A DNA stretch of 64,000 bases from Rosa chinensis (GCF_002994745.2 NC_037088.1:45810911-45874910), one strand, 5' to 3'; counted from the first letter of the stretch, positions 32,346 to 45,139 are shown. Numbers and translations are program-made. The notes: generated by a model from the sequence alone, not told the origin.

Positions 32346-32962
32346 TGCATCGACTCTCTCCAAGTCCAAAACACCAAATCTGAAAAGAAAATTGAAGAAC
32401 AGGGTATCTGAGCCTGAAAGCTCAAAATTTTGGGCTTGAATTGTTCTGCTCCTTGTTGAGACAAACTCTGTTTTGAGCCCGACCCGTTGTTTTTTTGTCC
32501 GGTCCAGGGCCAAAGAAAAAGAATGTTGGGCCCGACCCATACCCAACTCTAATTCATACGATTATCTTACCGTGTTGGTTGATTTTTGTTAGATAATGTG
32601 CAAAACTATTGACTCACATGAAGGAGCACGATAGAAAGAACTAATATATTCCTAAACAACCTCATATGTTCTACTCATGTAATCGACTGTAACCAATATT
32701 CAGCTCATGAGTCATGACTCATAAAGTTTACGATAGGTCCACGCTTTTACTAAAGGAAAAGCAAAAAGAAATTTGGTCAAGTACATGGATGAAAAATTTC
32801 ATCCCACATTCACATGGGCAATTGATGGCCATTGAGTTTTTACCAAGCAGCTACCTCATAGTATTCTTTTCTTAAGCTCTGCGACTAGCGAACACCAAAA
32901 GTCCCCATGAGGATTCACCGCAAATAAAGCCGAAAAATCCCAACTGACAACCACTAACCTTC

Positions 32963-34117
32963 TGTTTATACCCAATATTAGCATATCGGCTTATTGATCA
33001 TATCGTGGCCGTTTAATGAATGAAGAGATTGAGATAATTATGGGTAATTTTTAATTGATGATAATTATCTTAATTTGAAAGATTGGTGTTCATTAAAAGT
33101 GGTAATGCACGGGTAGTGTTTGCAACGAGTAAGGAAAGCAGCTTATGAAGTGGGACTTAAAGATGAGTTTTCGTTTGATTAAACAAGCTGCTAGGTTGTT
33201 GTGTCAAACTGTCCAAACCAATTAATGTAATCATGCAATAATACTTGTTGAATTGGAGTAGGATTCTGTTGCATGACCATGGTACAATGCTAAAACTAAT
33301 TGCATGATTAACATTGATAAGTCATACATACTAGCTGACGACGTGAGACCTTGATATACATCATGTGTATTAATTACTTAACGTGCATTAGGATTCCTAA
33401 TAAGATTGAAGCAAGCAATTTGAGTTCAAGAGAAAGACCAACTTGGCTTGATTATCAATGACCTCTATATAAAGAAGCATTGACAGATTACAGAGAACAC
33501 ACACACAACTCCAGCCAAAACTCCATCATGGGTTTCCTTTCATTTTTCTTAGCTCCAGATTAGTTTCATTGTCTTTTCAATTTCTTAGTTGTTTGCTCTA
33601 CTAGTTCAAGTCATTTCCCTTCGTTTCCTTGTAAGCTAGTATGATTTCAATAGTTTCCTTTGCTACTTATTTGTAATAGTTGATAGTTTTATCTTCAAGC
33701 CATTTATCTTTTTGCTCTTTACGTTACCATTTTTTTTTTAATTCTTGCAAGTTAATTTATTGCTCTTTACTTACCCGCTCTTAGTCTAGAGTTTACTTCT
33801 GCGCTCTTCTATTCCCGTACTCTACGTTCTTTGCACTAGGAGTAGTTTTAAAGTAATTATTTGGTTACCAATCATCATTTGCCTCATCCATTGAACAACC
33901 CGAAAGTTCTTGTCTCCAAGGCATCGAACCCTTAGCCGAGATTGTTCCTTCCTCGGCTTTCAATCGCTCGAGGAAGTTAGAAAAGCGTACTACATCTACA
34001 ATTGCACACTTGGCCTTCTGGCCGTGTGCTGGCACGCCTCGCAATCCATTCATCAAGAAGGACGTTTGTTCCTTGATCTCTCGGCTATCTAGGCTGAGGT
34101 GATTTTCAGAGGCAACA
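32963..34117 (+). repeat. 5' LTR
   Basis: 1155 bp, TG...CA. It includes CCTCTATATAAAGAAGCATT (TATA region, about 33,463), followed by an R/U5-like leader. Near its 3' end lies a frame that reads as a short peptide on the minus strand; the same frame recurs in LTR 2 and is not considered a gene. Confidence 0.85.
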
Positions 34118-34155
34118 TCTTTTGGCACGCCCAGTGGGACAGTAAATATTTTTAG

Positions 34156-34614
34156 GTGTTGTTCCTAGCATGCAATTCAATCGATCACAAAATAATTTTT
34201 TATGAACCAAATCTTGTCTTCAACATAAAGCCATTCCATGATGAATATGAAGACGATGAGCCAAATTACGACTATAATGATCTTGAACTTGGAGGGCTCA
34301 CTGACCACCATTTGGTAAAACATGAGATTCCTACACTTGAAGAAACCATGTATACTGACATGGTAATTGGAGACAAAGTTGATGTGATGATAGCAATATC
34401 GGCTAAATTAGAATTGAAAGTCCAAATTAACTACTACTTCACTATAGGAGGGCTTGAGAATTCCGCCTACATAAAGGCTGAAGAGTTCAATGATCATACC
34501 AAATACCCATGTTCAACACTTTGCGGCTTTAAGCACCATGAAATTCATGCCACGAACATAGGAAGTGTACGATTTAAGATTAAACATTGGTGGCCACCTC
34601 CTAGTTGGCCATGA
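34156..34614 (+). CDS. unidentified ORF inside the non-autonomous LTR element
   Basis: An open frame of ~152 codons begins shortly after the primer-binding site and includes acidic HDEYEDDEPNYDYNDLELGG and VQINYYFTIGGLENSAYIKA. It resembles no gag or pol motif I know. A second, shorter open stretch follows at 34,690-34,911 (RYITVYKTEKEAKFLQASAN). Together they may be a captured host-gene fragment. The first codon used by the frame is not ATG, and the start is undecided. Confidence 0.35.
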   Translation: MLFLACNSIDHKIIFYEPNLVFNIKPFHDEYEDDEPNYDYNDLELGGLTDHHLVKHEIPTLEETMYTDMVIGDKVDVMIAISAKLELKVQINYYFTIGGLENSAYIKAEEFNDHTKYPCSTLCGFKHHEIHATNIGSVRFKIKHWWPPPSWP

Positions 34615-35566
34615 TAGTTGTGTTCTATAATTCTCTTCTTTGGTATATTTAGATTTCAAAATAATAGAAGATGAACGAAAGGTAGCCGTATGTTGAACAA
34701 TAGAAGGTGTCCACGGTATATAACGGTCTATAAGACCGAGAAGGAAGCAAAATTTTTGCAAGCTAGTGCAAATCTTGGTTATTTTGTAGCAAGCGGAGGC
34801 CGCTTGATCTACTTTGATAGAAGAATGAGCAGGCCAGTTGGTTGTGCGCTAGCAATTCATGAGAATATTTGCAGATATTTGCAGTCTGATTATGGTAGCA
34901 ACAAAAATTGATTGTTCCAGCCATGAGAAGTAATATTTATTGATGCATGTCTTTGTAGCACAACAGGCCTCTAACACCAAAAGCACACCAAAGCTATTCA
35001 AATTTCAGACTGGTCATGTTCGTTTCACTATTTGGATAAACGTACTTTGTCTCTAGTGCTTCTGTTGGTTTCTGGTTGAGAGTTTGATAATGTAGACAAT
35101 CAGAATTGAAAGCTTAGCCTTCAAAAGTTATGAACTTTCTCATATTGTTCTCACATCCTGAATATACTATGATCAAATATTCGTTGATGGCCTTTGGTAG
35201 TACAAGGACTATTTGTTGATTAACATGGCCAAGTAAGAATTTCACGTAATGGATTCAATGTCAAATTAAAGTCAACAAAAAGGGCATGGAGTAAGTGGAT
35301 TGTACCCGTGCAGTAGGAATTTGGAGGGTGGTTCTATGGGTGTTTCATGCTAGCATTACCCTACACACTACATGCTAAGGCTTGATGAATGCAATTATCT
35401 TTTATTTGAGCCTTTAATTCGCTTGACCAAGATCGAGTTACAAAGTAAGAGATTCTTTGACTCTCTCCACATGATTCACTAACTCTGACAGATTACAAGT
35501 TTAAAGAGCTTCCATTTCCTTAACCATTCGGCGACACTCGCCGGTGCTCAAGAAAATGGGGGGCTA

Positions 35567-36724
35567 TGTTTATACCCAATATTAGCATATCGGCTTATCG
35601 ATCATATCGTGGCGGCCGTTTAATGAATGAAGAGATTGAGATAATTATGGGTAATTTTTAATTGATGATAATGATCTTGATTTGAAAGATAAGTGTTCAT
35701 TAAAAGTGGTAATGCATGGGTAGTGTTTGCAACGAGTAAGGAAAGCAGCTTATGAGGTGGGACTTAAAGATGAGTTTTCGTTTGATTAAACAAGCTGCTA
35801 GGTTGTTGTGTCAAACTGTCCAAACCAATTAATGTAATCATGCAATAATACTTGTTGAATTGGAGTAGGATTTTGTTGCTTGACCGTGGTACAATGCTAA
35901 AACTAATTGCATGATTAACATTGATAAGTCATACATACTAGCTGATGACGTGAGACCTTGATATACATCATGTGTATTAATTACTTAACGTGCATTAGGA
36001 TTCCTAACAAGATTGAAGCAAGCAATTTGAGTTCAAAAGAAAGACTAGCTCGGCTTGATTATCAATGACCTCTATATAAAGAAGCATTGACAGAAGACAG
36101 AGAACACACACACAACTCCAGCCAAAACTCCATCATGGGTTTCCTTTCATTTTTCTTAGCTCCAGATTAGTTTCATTGTCTTTTCAATTTCTTAGTTGTT
36201 AGCTCTACTAGTTGAAGTCATTTCCCTTCGTTTCCTTGTAACCTAGTATGATTTCAATAGTTTCCTTTGCTACTTTTTTGTAATAGTTGATAGTTTTATC
36301 TTCAAGCCATTTATCTTTTTGCTCTTTACGTTACCATTTTTTTTTCAATTCTTGCAAGTTAATTTATTGCTCTTTACTTACCCGTTCTTAGTCTAGAGTT
36401 TACTTCTGCACTCTTCTATTCCCGTACTCTACGTTCTTTGCGCTAGGAGTAGTTTTAAAGTAATTATTTGGTTACCAATCATCATTTGCCTCATCCATTG
36501 AACAACGCGAAAGTCCTTGTCTCCAAGGCATCGAACCCTTAGCCGAGATTGTTCCTTGCTCGGCTTTCAATCGCTCGACGAAGTCAGAAAAGCATACTAC
36601 ATCTACAATTGCACACTTGGCCTTCTGGCCGTGTGCTAGCATGCCCCGCAATCCATTCATCAAAAAGGACGTTTGTTCCTTGATCTCTCGGCTATCTAGG
36701 CTGAGGTGATTTTCAGAGGCAACA
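35567..36724 (+). repeat. 3' LTR
   Basis: 1158 bp, the direct copy of 32,963-34,117 with scattered substitutions and a 3-bp gain (GTGGCGGCCG against GTGGCCG). Confidence 0.85.
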
Positions 36725-36791
36725 CCGTCAACCCCAACATACCCCCTTATAAACCACTGTTAGTTGGCTCTATCCAAGTATTCGACAGTTA

Positions 36792-36987
36792 GGGCATCTC
36801 CAACAGAATTGCTAAACTTAATTTTTGGCTATATATAACTAGTTTTTAAGGAAAACTCAACTCCAACAGACTAGCTCTCACTTACAAATAGCTATTACTG
36901 CTGGAGCAACATTATTAAATCAATAACTATATTTCTTAACTTTAGCTAAATTTAACTAAAATATAACTTCTACTGTTGGAGATACTC
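36792..36987. mobile_element. Tourist-like MITE, short copy
   Basis: GGGCATCTCCAACAGAAT opens it and its inverted partner TGTTGGAGATACTC closes it, flanked by TTA and TAA. Interior TAGCTAAATTTAAC-type sequence is shared with the longer copy at 44,704-45,036. Confidence 0.65.
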
Positions 36988-37020
36988 TAAAGAGAGAAAC
37001 AGGAGGCAATCGAGCGCAAT

Positions 37021-37500
37021 TCTAGAGGTGACATCAAATGTGAATGTCGAGTTTTCTCAATTATTTAAGTAAAAATCGCACATTCTATACAAGACTCTTT
37101 CCACTAAGGGATCTCTTTTTGCGTCATTTTTGTGTCATTCTAGAGGTGACATCAAATGTGAATATCGAGTTTTCTCAATTATTTAAGTAAAAATCGCACA
37201 TTCTATACAAGGCTCTTTCTACTAAGGGATCTCTTTTTGCGTCATTTTATGGGATTCCTTGTGAGACTCACTTTTTTATCACATTTCGATATCTCCACCT
37301 TTCTGTTTTTAGGCCCGAATGTGTAGATCACTTATGCAAATTTTCAGCCACATTGATGATCATGAAGGTAATCATAATCGTGATTTACGTTTATAAACAT
37401 AAACGGTTCAGATTGGATAAATTCAGTTCGTTCATTGATTTTAACTAATTTGATACCTTTTTTTAACCATTTTAAAGGATCACTCGTGGGTCTCACATTG
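37021..37500. repeat. 118-bp tandem duplication followed by a MITE fragment
   Basis: The unit TCTAGAGGTGACATCAAATG... through GGGATCTCTTTTTGCGTCAT is present at 37,021-37,138 and again at 37,139-37,250. The sequence then continues as a degraded member of the CACATTTCGATATCTCCACC / CAGCCACATTGATGATC MITE group. Confidence 0.65.
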
Positions 37501-38017
37501 AAAGTTCAAATTAAACTTCTTTTATATACGAGCTAAGCTGAAACGAGCTAAAAATGGGGCACGCTAATATATACTCGAGTTATGTTAAGTTGATTTATAA
37601 CACTAGCTATTAAGGACAAAAGTAAAATAAGAAAATGGTCCATATAATCCATGAATGAATAAAATCGAGTTTTCTCGACGATAGAAAGAGTTTGAAAGCA
37701 CATCACTTTGTTAATTAAATCACTAGGTAAAAACCTGTTCAAAATCCACGGCCAACAAGTTGTTAAATTCTCCAATAATTCTGTTAAAGTACAGAGCCAT
37801 GAAAATCATGATGACAAAATTGAGAAACTATTATTTAGGTGACGCCTTCAGCAGCAATCTTGGCCTCGATCATCAATTCACCGCAGAAGTATATAGCTAG
37901 TGGTCGTGGATGGAAGGGTATATAGTCATCAATTACTCCTTAGTATGTATTAAGGTCATCCTACAAAATTGAGTGCCAAAGTTGCGATGAAATGATTTAG
38001 AGTTGTTAATCCCAAAA

Positions 38018-38263
38018 TTACTCCGTAGTTGTAATCTTCTTCTCCATGTCGGTACAGGCGACCATATCATAGTATGTCTCAATGTTCTCGATCCACTGGT
38101 CGGCCAACAAGTAATATGTACCACCCTGAAATGACATTGCCTCCAGTCTAATGACCTCCCTAATTAGCCTAGTTAGGTGAGTAGCATCAACCGTCTCAAC
38201 AATATGTGGAACAGGTTGTATCACCTCTTCTTCAAGATAGAACTCCTCCTTAGAGATAACCAT
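38018..38263 (-). pseudogene. gypsy-type retrotransposon gag fragment
   Basis: The minus strand reads AMSFQGGTYYLLADQWIENI, then ETYYDMVACTDMEKKI. This fits the retrotransposon gag core (F-x-G-x2-x4-A-x2-W-I-x2-I-E ... C-T/S-D-x2-K) of plant Ty3/gypsy elements. Only this piece remains; no RT or LTR could be assigned nearby. Confidence 0.5.
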
Positions 38264-38753
38264 ATCTCTGTTACAAATTGCAGTACTAAGTCTACTAAAT
38301 CAAATCAATCAAACAGAGAACTCAATCATATAATCACAATCATAAATAAGAGGAAGGAAAATGGTTAGAGAAATCTGGCCTGTGAGAACAAATGAGGCAC
38401 GGCAGTAACTGTCCTAAAGCCGTAGATGCCTCCCCTCGTGCAGGTGTTGGCGGTCATCTACAAACTCCAAGATACAACCCTTATACCTCACAGGTTGTCT
38501 AATCCGCTTCTCACGTTCACGGTAGACAGGATGCCAAGCTTATATCGATTACCCAAGAGTGGAGAATATGAATTGGTACAGAAGGAAGTTTTGATAATAG
38601 AAGAAGATGAAGAATAGGGGAAAGAAGAGAGTTGTTGTGCGTTCTTTTCTTGTCTGAAGAGTACAAGATTATATAAACTCTTCATGCCTGTTCAAAAGAA
38701 CATGACTCTTGGAAAACCAAAACAAACAACTTTTGATATTATTTAATGGATAA

Positions 38754-39046
38754 ATTTCAGTTTAGTACCCTGTGGTTTGGGGGTAACATCATGTCTGTTC
38801 CTGCTCTTTCAATTTAATCAGCAACACCCCTGTGCTTTCAATTTCAATCAGCCGTGCCCAAATTTTACTGTTCCATCCAATTTGAACGTTAACTTTGACT
38901 GGATTGACAAAGTAAAATTTGGACGAAACACTAAAATTTGGGCACGGCTGATTGAAATTGAAAGCACAGGGGCGTTTCTGATCAAATTGAAAGAGCAGGG
39001 ACTGACATGATGTTACTCCCAAACCACATGGTACTAAACTGAAATT
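38754..39046. mobile_element. palindromic MITE (MULE-type)
   Basis: The left arm (ATTTCAGTTTAGTACCCTGTGG, then GGTAACATCATGTCTGT) and right arm are inverted over ~140 bp each, around a centre near 38,890. Both strands give near-identical open frames, which is a consequence of the palindrome and not a gene. Confidence 0.75.
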
Positions 39047-39149
39047 AATTTAAAATAATATTAATAATAAAAGTTTTGAATCTTTAAATACAAAAAGAAA
39101 ATACAATAAAACCAACAATGCCCCACAAGATTCAAACTGTAAAAAACTC

Positions 39150-39561
39150 AAAGATATGGGCAGATTAATAGAAGGAATTTCTTGGGCAACTTTATACCAT
39201 GTAATAGGTGTAGGTGTCTTCCGGACTTGAACCTACGCTTAGTGTAAACAACTTTCATTTGAAGGAATCATAGTGAACTATATATGTCTTGAACTAGACC
39301 CCTTTTAGTCAAACTATACATTGTCACACACATGATCGATACATACACTTGGCGCGGGTTAGCGCTATTTATGGCCATGCGCTATATCTTGATTATCATG
39401 AGAGTTAATAGAGAGCAGCCCATCTCTCATAGTTGCGGCCTCACAACTACTCTCATTTAGGTGAATTCTCCAAGAGTACATGTGACTTGTACCCCGCGGG
39501 AGTATGCCCGCCTCAAAGCTCATTCAAGGTATAACCTTTCCTTAATTTCACATGTCAACAG
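39150..39561 (-). repeat. possible 3' LTR of the copia element
   Basis: On the minus strand TGTTGACATGTGAAATTAAG begins at about 39,561, ~170 bases after the last RNase H-like coding sequence, where a 3' LTR is expected. The far border is not clear and no 5' LTR remains to compare with. Confidence 0.3.
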
Positions 39562-39659
39562 TACTAATGTCATAGGGATGAGCAGGGGAGTTTTTTTTTT
39601 TTTTTTCCTCTCCTTTTATCTTTTGTACTGGAATTTTAAGTCACGCAATATGGATTGTT

Positions 39660-39878
39660 TCTACCCATTGAACCTCCTTCATGGGATCTCCAATCACAGA
39701 GGTTGGGTTGCTTCCCTAGGTGACTTCCTTATGGGCTTAAACCCATCCCCCTCGACAAATCTAGGACTGCACTCCTAGATAGACCTTTGGTCAACTGATC
39801 AGCAATGTTCTTTTCTGATTTTATAAAGTCTAAAGATACAACTTCTTTGTTTAATAGACTTCTTACAGATTTGTACCT

Positions 39879-39912
<34 letters not shown>

Positions 39913-42900
39913 TATTCATTTTTTTTATTAGAATGTGTTTGCTTTACTAACTCTATCACAGCCTTGCTGTCACAATGGATAGAAATAGCTGGAATAGGCT
40001 TTCTAATCAAGGGTATCTCAAGTAGGAAATTTCTTAACCATTCAGCCTCAGTACATGCAATATCAAGAGCTACAAGTTCAGATTGCATAGTACTTCTAGT
40101 AATTATAGTTTTTTTCTTGGATCCCCAAGATATGGCAGCTCCTCCTAATAGAAAAACATATCCTCAAGTGGATTTTACATCCGAGCTATCAGAAATCCAA
40201 TTGGCATCAATATGCCCTTCTACTACACAAGGAAATCTTTTATAGCAAATAGAAAAATTTAAAGTACCTCTCAGATACTTAAAGACTATTTCTAAAGCAA
40301 TCCAATGATCCTTACTTGGGTTATGAGTATATCTACTTAATCTACCAACAGCAAAAGATATATCAGGTCTAGTCTTATTTGCTATGTACATCAAAGATCC
40401 AATCATTTGTGAGTATTTCAGTTGAGACACAGGTTCTCCCATATTTTTCTTTAAAACTAAGTTAGGATCATAAGGTGGTGAAACAGACTTGCAATTATAA
40501 TAATTAAATTTCGTTAGCATCTTTTCAATTGCACTAGCCTGATTTAAAGTAAAGCCCAGAGAAGTTTTCTCTAATTTCATTCCTAAGATTATGTTAGCTT
40601 CACCTAAATCTTTCATATCAAATTTCTTTGATAAGTAGTTTTTCACATTTTCCACAATTTCTAGACTTGTTCCAAACAACAGAATGTCATCAACATATAA
40701 ACATAATATTACACACTCTCCATCACATTCTTTATAGTAGACACATTTATCATGTTCATTGATTTTAAAATCATAATCTAAAATGACTTTGTCAAACTTT
40801 TCATGCCATTGTTTTGGAGCTTGTTTAAGACCATAAAGGGACTTAATTACTTTGCAGACTTTATGTTCTTGACCTTTGACAATAAATCCCTCAAGTTGTT
40901 CCATATATATCTCTTCATCTAAATCTTCGTTCAAGAACGCAGTTTTTACATCCATTTGGTGAACTACTAAATTATGTATGGATGCTAAAGCTATGAGAAT
41001 TCTAATGGTAGTGATACTAGACACAGGTGAGTATGTATCAAAATAATCTATACCTTTCTTTTGTGTGAAACCTTTGGCTACTAGTCTAGCCTTATATTTA
41101 TCTATGCTACCATCAGGTTTCAGCTTTTTCCTAAAAACCCATTTTCAACCAATCGGTCTAGTTCCAGGAGGTAAGTTGGTTAATTCCCAAGTGTGATTTT
41201 GTAAAATAGACTCAATCTCACTATGTATTGCTTCTTTCCAAAATGGAGCATCTGCAGAAGCCATAGCTTCTTTGTATGTAGTTGGATCACCTTCAATGTG
41301 AAATACTACAAAATCATCTCCAAAATTCGTTTCTTTCCTCATTCTTTTAGTTCTTCTAAGTTCTTCTAAGGGTTCTGATACTTCACTCATGGGATTACTT
41401 GTACTAGCAGAAGTTTTATCAATATTAGTAATGACTCTATCTACTATTTTATTTGGGATTCTAGACTTGAAAGGGAAAATATCTTCAAAGTAAGTTGCAT
41501 CCCTACATTCAATTATAGTGTTATTGGAAATTTCACTAACCTCAGAATTTATCACTAAAAATCTGTTAGCACTACTATGGTGAGCATAGCCTAAGAATAC
41601 GGTATCTACAGTTTTGGGTCCAATTTTCTTTCTTTTAGGATCAAGAATTGTAACCTTCGCTAAACACCCCCACACTTTCAAGATTTGAAGATTTGGAGTT
41701 CTCTTCTTCCAAACTTCATAAGGGGTTTCATTGTTGTTTTTAACAATGACTCTATTTAATATAAAACAAGCTGTTTGTAATGCTTCCCCCCACAAGTTTT
41801 TAGGTAGACCAGAACTCAAAAGCATTGTGCATTCACCATATCTAATAATGTTCGGTTTTTCCTTTCGGAAACTCTGTTAGATTGTGGAGAATAGGGTGGT
41901 GTTACCTCATGTATTATTCCGTGCTCTTCACAAAAGTCACTTAGATCATTCGAAGTATATTCACCACCTCTATCAGCCCTTAAACGTTTAATCTTCTTTT
42001 CTAATTGATTCTCTACTTCAGTCTTATAAATTTTGAATTTACTAAATACTTCATCCTTTGTTTTAATCAAATAGACATAACAATACTTAGAGCAATCATC
42101 AATAAAGATCACAAAATATTTATATCCAGCTCTAGTAGGTGGCCTATTTGAATCGCAAACGTCACTATGTATAAGCTCTAGGACTTGTGTTGTTCTTACA
42201 ACAGACTTAAAAGGTTTCTTGGGTTGCTTAGCTTGCACACAAATTTCACATTTGTGTTCCAGATTTAAGGTTGATTTGGGAACTAGGTTCAGATCCATCA
42301 TCTTCTTAATTTTAATTAAGTTTACGTGTCCCAATCTTCCATGCCAAACATTTTTAGTTTCAACATTCAACACTTGAGAAGTAACAATATCTTGAGATAA
42401 ATTTAACTTAAATAATCCTTCACAAATAAAACCTTTACCAATAAACACATTACTTTTGGTTATTACAACCTTATTCGATTCTAATACAACTCTATAACCT
42501 TGTTCCACTAAGGCAGAACCACTAACTAAATTTTTATAAGCTGTAGGTATATGTCGCACATTCTTTAAGCTTAAGACTTTTCCAGATGTCATCTTCAAGT
42601 CTACATCTCCAATTCCATAAACTTGTGCGACCGAGTTAATGTTGAAACCAGTTACACGTCCTCCACTTGATTTCTGGTAAGTTTTAAAAGAATCACGGTC
42701 AAGACAAACATGTAAGTTAGTTCCAGAATCAAACCATTAAGTTTTACTTTCATAAGTAAAATTGACAGAAGGATCATACTTGAATAATGGTTGAGAGGAC
42801 TCTTGCTCCATTAGCATATTCACTTGAGCTTTTGGACCATTCCGATTTGCTTGAGACTTGTTCTCCTCAGTCCTTTTGTAGAAGCAATTCCTTGCTACAT

Positions 42901-43250
42901 GGTTGGTCCTCCCACAAACAAAGCAAGATATCTTTTCTCTCCCTTGATCCTTAAATTTCTGGAACTATTTGTTATGGTTGGCTCTATTGTTCTTAAAGTT
43001 TATTCCCCTAGGCTGAAAGTTGCTTCTTCGATTTCTGTTGTGGAATTTAGTCTTGTTATGATTATGGTTTTTGTTTCCCACAACTAAGTTCACAATGGAT
43101 GTTTTCTCAGGTTTTTCCTTTTGGTCTACCCTTTGTTTTTCTTCAACTCTAAGGTTATTCATGGCTTGACGAAGGGTAAACTCTCCTTGTTTATGCCTAA
43201 GAGTCTTGGCATGTTCATCCCATGAAGGAGGCGTAACCACATGTCTAATA
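39660..43250 (-). mobile_element. degraded Ty1/copia retrotransposon polyprotein
   Basis: In minus-strand order: gag C-terminus (43,240-42,965), a CCHC knuckle CFVCGRTNHVARNC (about 42,930-42,880), protease WFDSG (42,736-42,722), then GAG-pre-integrase WHGRLGHVNL. Integrase follows (HSDVCDSN, FIDDCSKYCYVY, SERKNRT; 42,598-41,816), then RT with ..TAFLNEDL.. and YVDDILLFG (about 41,130-40,300) and RNase H ending ENIADQLTKGLSRS (about 40,250-39,730). Lesions: TAG at 42,965, TAA at 42,737 just before the protease motif, a small insertion with frame change near 41,824, TGA at 41,145, and an (AT)n tract within RNase H (39,881-39,909). The 5' gag part and 5' LTR are missing; a LINE piece adjoins at 43,262. 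Confidence 0.85.
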
Positions 43251-43261
43251 GTAGAGAGACT

Positions 43262-43930
43262 AAGAAAATGCTAGCTCCATCCCCTTAGGGTTGGAGCCAG
43301 TGCCGTCCTTAACCTCCTCAGGAGCCAACAACCTGGGCATCAGGTTGGTCTTGCTCTTCTTTTCCACTCCAGCAGACTCCCACAGCCCAAGCACTCCTCA
43401 GTCCAAGTTTGAGCTTAGGCCCAATGACCCAGGCCCAAACTTGATCAAAAGGAGAAGGTCTAACCCTCTGATTCCAGGCCGCCTCTACCTTTGCCAGGTC
43501 CTGTGGCTGGCCATTCCACCCCTCCATCAGGAGTCAATAAATGATCCAAGTCGAATCTGACAGAAAACTGACAATTCCTCGAGCTACACTATCTGCCCTT
43601 GACTTCTCACACCTTACCAGCAAAGAAAAGAAATCTAATTGAAGCCCACCGCTTGATCTGCAATCAACGTCGACCACTTGCTTCGACCTCAACCCGTGCA
43701 CCGAAAAAAAAAATTAAAAAAAATTAAAAAAAAAACCAGACCAAGACTTCTTGTCCGATCTTCTTCTCCTCTACGCCGTGCTGAGCCTTGGCTCCCAACA
43801 TTGCACGACCCCCGACGAAGCCTCGTCAGTGCCAGACAACAGACGGCAAAACGAAAGATTTTCTGTCGCCGCTTTTCACTCAAAACCCTAAGGCTTTGCT
43901 TGAATTCCTAACACTTCTTTTGTTTAAGTT
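43262..43930 (-). mobile_element. LINE fragment
   Basis: The + strand sequence CTCCATCCCCTTAGGGTTGG ... CTCCTCAGGAGCCAACAACC parallels 10,385-10,470 of the LINE at 10,041. Read on the minus strand it is the end of the same coding region. Neither poly(A) nor TSD is visible, so both ends are truncated. It directly adjoins the broken 5' end of the copia element. Confidence 0.5.
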
Positions 43931-43960
43931 TGTTCTATATATAGCTAAATTTCATCCATG

Positions 43961-44204
43961 TATATCTCTTGAAATTTCCATTTTTCATAAGAACCCATTG
44001 ATATTAGATGCAACAGCTTAATTGTTTAAATTATATTTTAGACTTTAGTATAATTTTAGTTGATTCTATAATTTTTTCCATATATATCTCTTGATATTTC
44101 CATTTTTCACAAGTACCCATTGATATTAGATGCAACAGCTTAATTGTTTATATTATGTTTTGGACTTTAGTACAATTTTAATTGATTCTATAATTTTTTC
44201 TAAA
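43961..44204 (+). repeat. 122-bp tandem duplication of the segment shared with CNGC gene 1 intron 2
   Basis: TATATCTCTTGAAATTTCCA ... GATTCTATAATTTTTTCC occurs at 43,961-44,082 and 44,083-44,204. A single copy is found at 4205-4400. The match continues to about 44,240 (ATATGATATCTATTTCTTCA). Confidence 0.7.
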
Positions 44205-44703
44205 ATATTAATTTAATATATGATATCTATTTCTTCAGCAATGATTTTCAACCAAATTTTTATTTTTTAGACCCTTGATATTTTGAGAAGTTTTAAATAC
44301 ACACCCTTAACTACTTAATACACACTCTCTACTCAATACACCACCAATTTAATTTCTCATTGTAATATTTTGCTAAATACGCAACCCAAAGTACCTAAAA
44401 TACCCTTAATCTCAATAACCATTACATATCCTATTATTTGACTATATATGACACACAAGATGCAATCGATATTGCTTGTTTATTCGTAAACATTAATAAA
44501 TTTACAGATGACTATTAGACCAAAAGGAGAAATAGCAAAACATAAATATTTTCTAGAAGATGGCAACCTAGGCTTTGTAGCAAGTTCTCTGAAACTCTTC
44601 AATTCTACTGCACATATATCTGAAAAGATAAGAAAGATGAATATTCAAATATCTACTTTTTAGTGAATATAAAGTTAAGTTTGTGAATGTTTTGAATATA
44701 TGA

Positions 44704-45036
44704 GGGCATCTCCAACAGAGTAGCTAAATTTAATTTTTAGCTATATATAACTATTTTTAATATAAAAGTAAGCTCCAACAGACTAGCTATAGGTAAGTTA
44801 AATTTAACTATAGCTAAAATGGTTAGCTATATTTAGCTAGAGTATCCTACATAGCTAAAGCAAAAGTTATATTTCTCTCTCTTCTTTTGTCCACATGTCA
44901 GTTTACGATTTGGTAAAATATAGTTATTATTTACAAATAGCTACTATTGCTAGAGCAACATTGCTAAATCAATAGCTAAATTTCATAACTTTAGCTAAAT
45001 TTAACTAAAAAACAATTTCTACTGTTGGAGATGCTC
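44704..45036. mobile_element. Tourist-like MITE, long copy, TSD TGA
   Basis: GGGCATCTCCAACAGAGTAG and the inverted CTGTTGGAGATGCTC form the ends. TGA flanks both sides (44,701-44,703 and 45,037-45,039). It is the same family as 36,792-36,987. Confidence 0.7.
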
Positions 45037-45139
45037 TGATAATACATTTGGTAGATAATTCCATAAAAGCTTGATTTCCTCGAGTTACCAAGGAGAACTG
45101 ACAGACAGGCGGGGAGATAAATGGACCTGATCTAATAAA

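Larger units (their letters stand above)
32963..36724 (+). mobile_element. non-autonomous LTR retrotransposon (LARD-like), complete
   Basis: Two direct LTRs (32,963-34,117 and 35,567-36,724) start TGTTTATACCC and end GGCAACA. Left and right flanks CCTTC / CCGTC are a 5-bp TSD with one change. A primer-binding-site-like TGGCACGCCCAGTGGGAC follows LTR 1 (34,123-34,140). A polypurine tract AAGAAAATGGGGGG precedes LTR 2. The 1.45-kb interior has no gag, protease, RT or integrase, so it needs another element's proteins. By eye the LTRs differ at only a few percent of sites, so the insertion is fairly young. Confidence 0.85.

Noticed and set aside
39200..39250. tRNA-like GGACTTGAACCTACG near 39,210
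   Set aside because: No cloverleaf could be drawn around it; it lies in the probable copia LTR.
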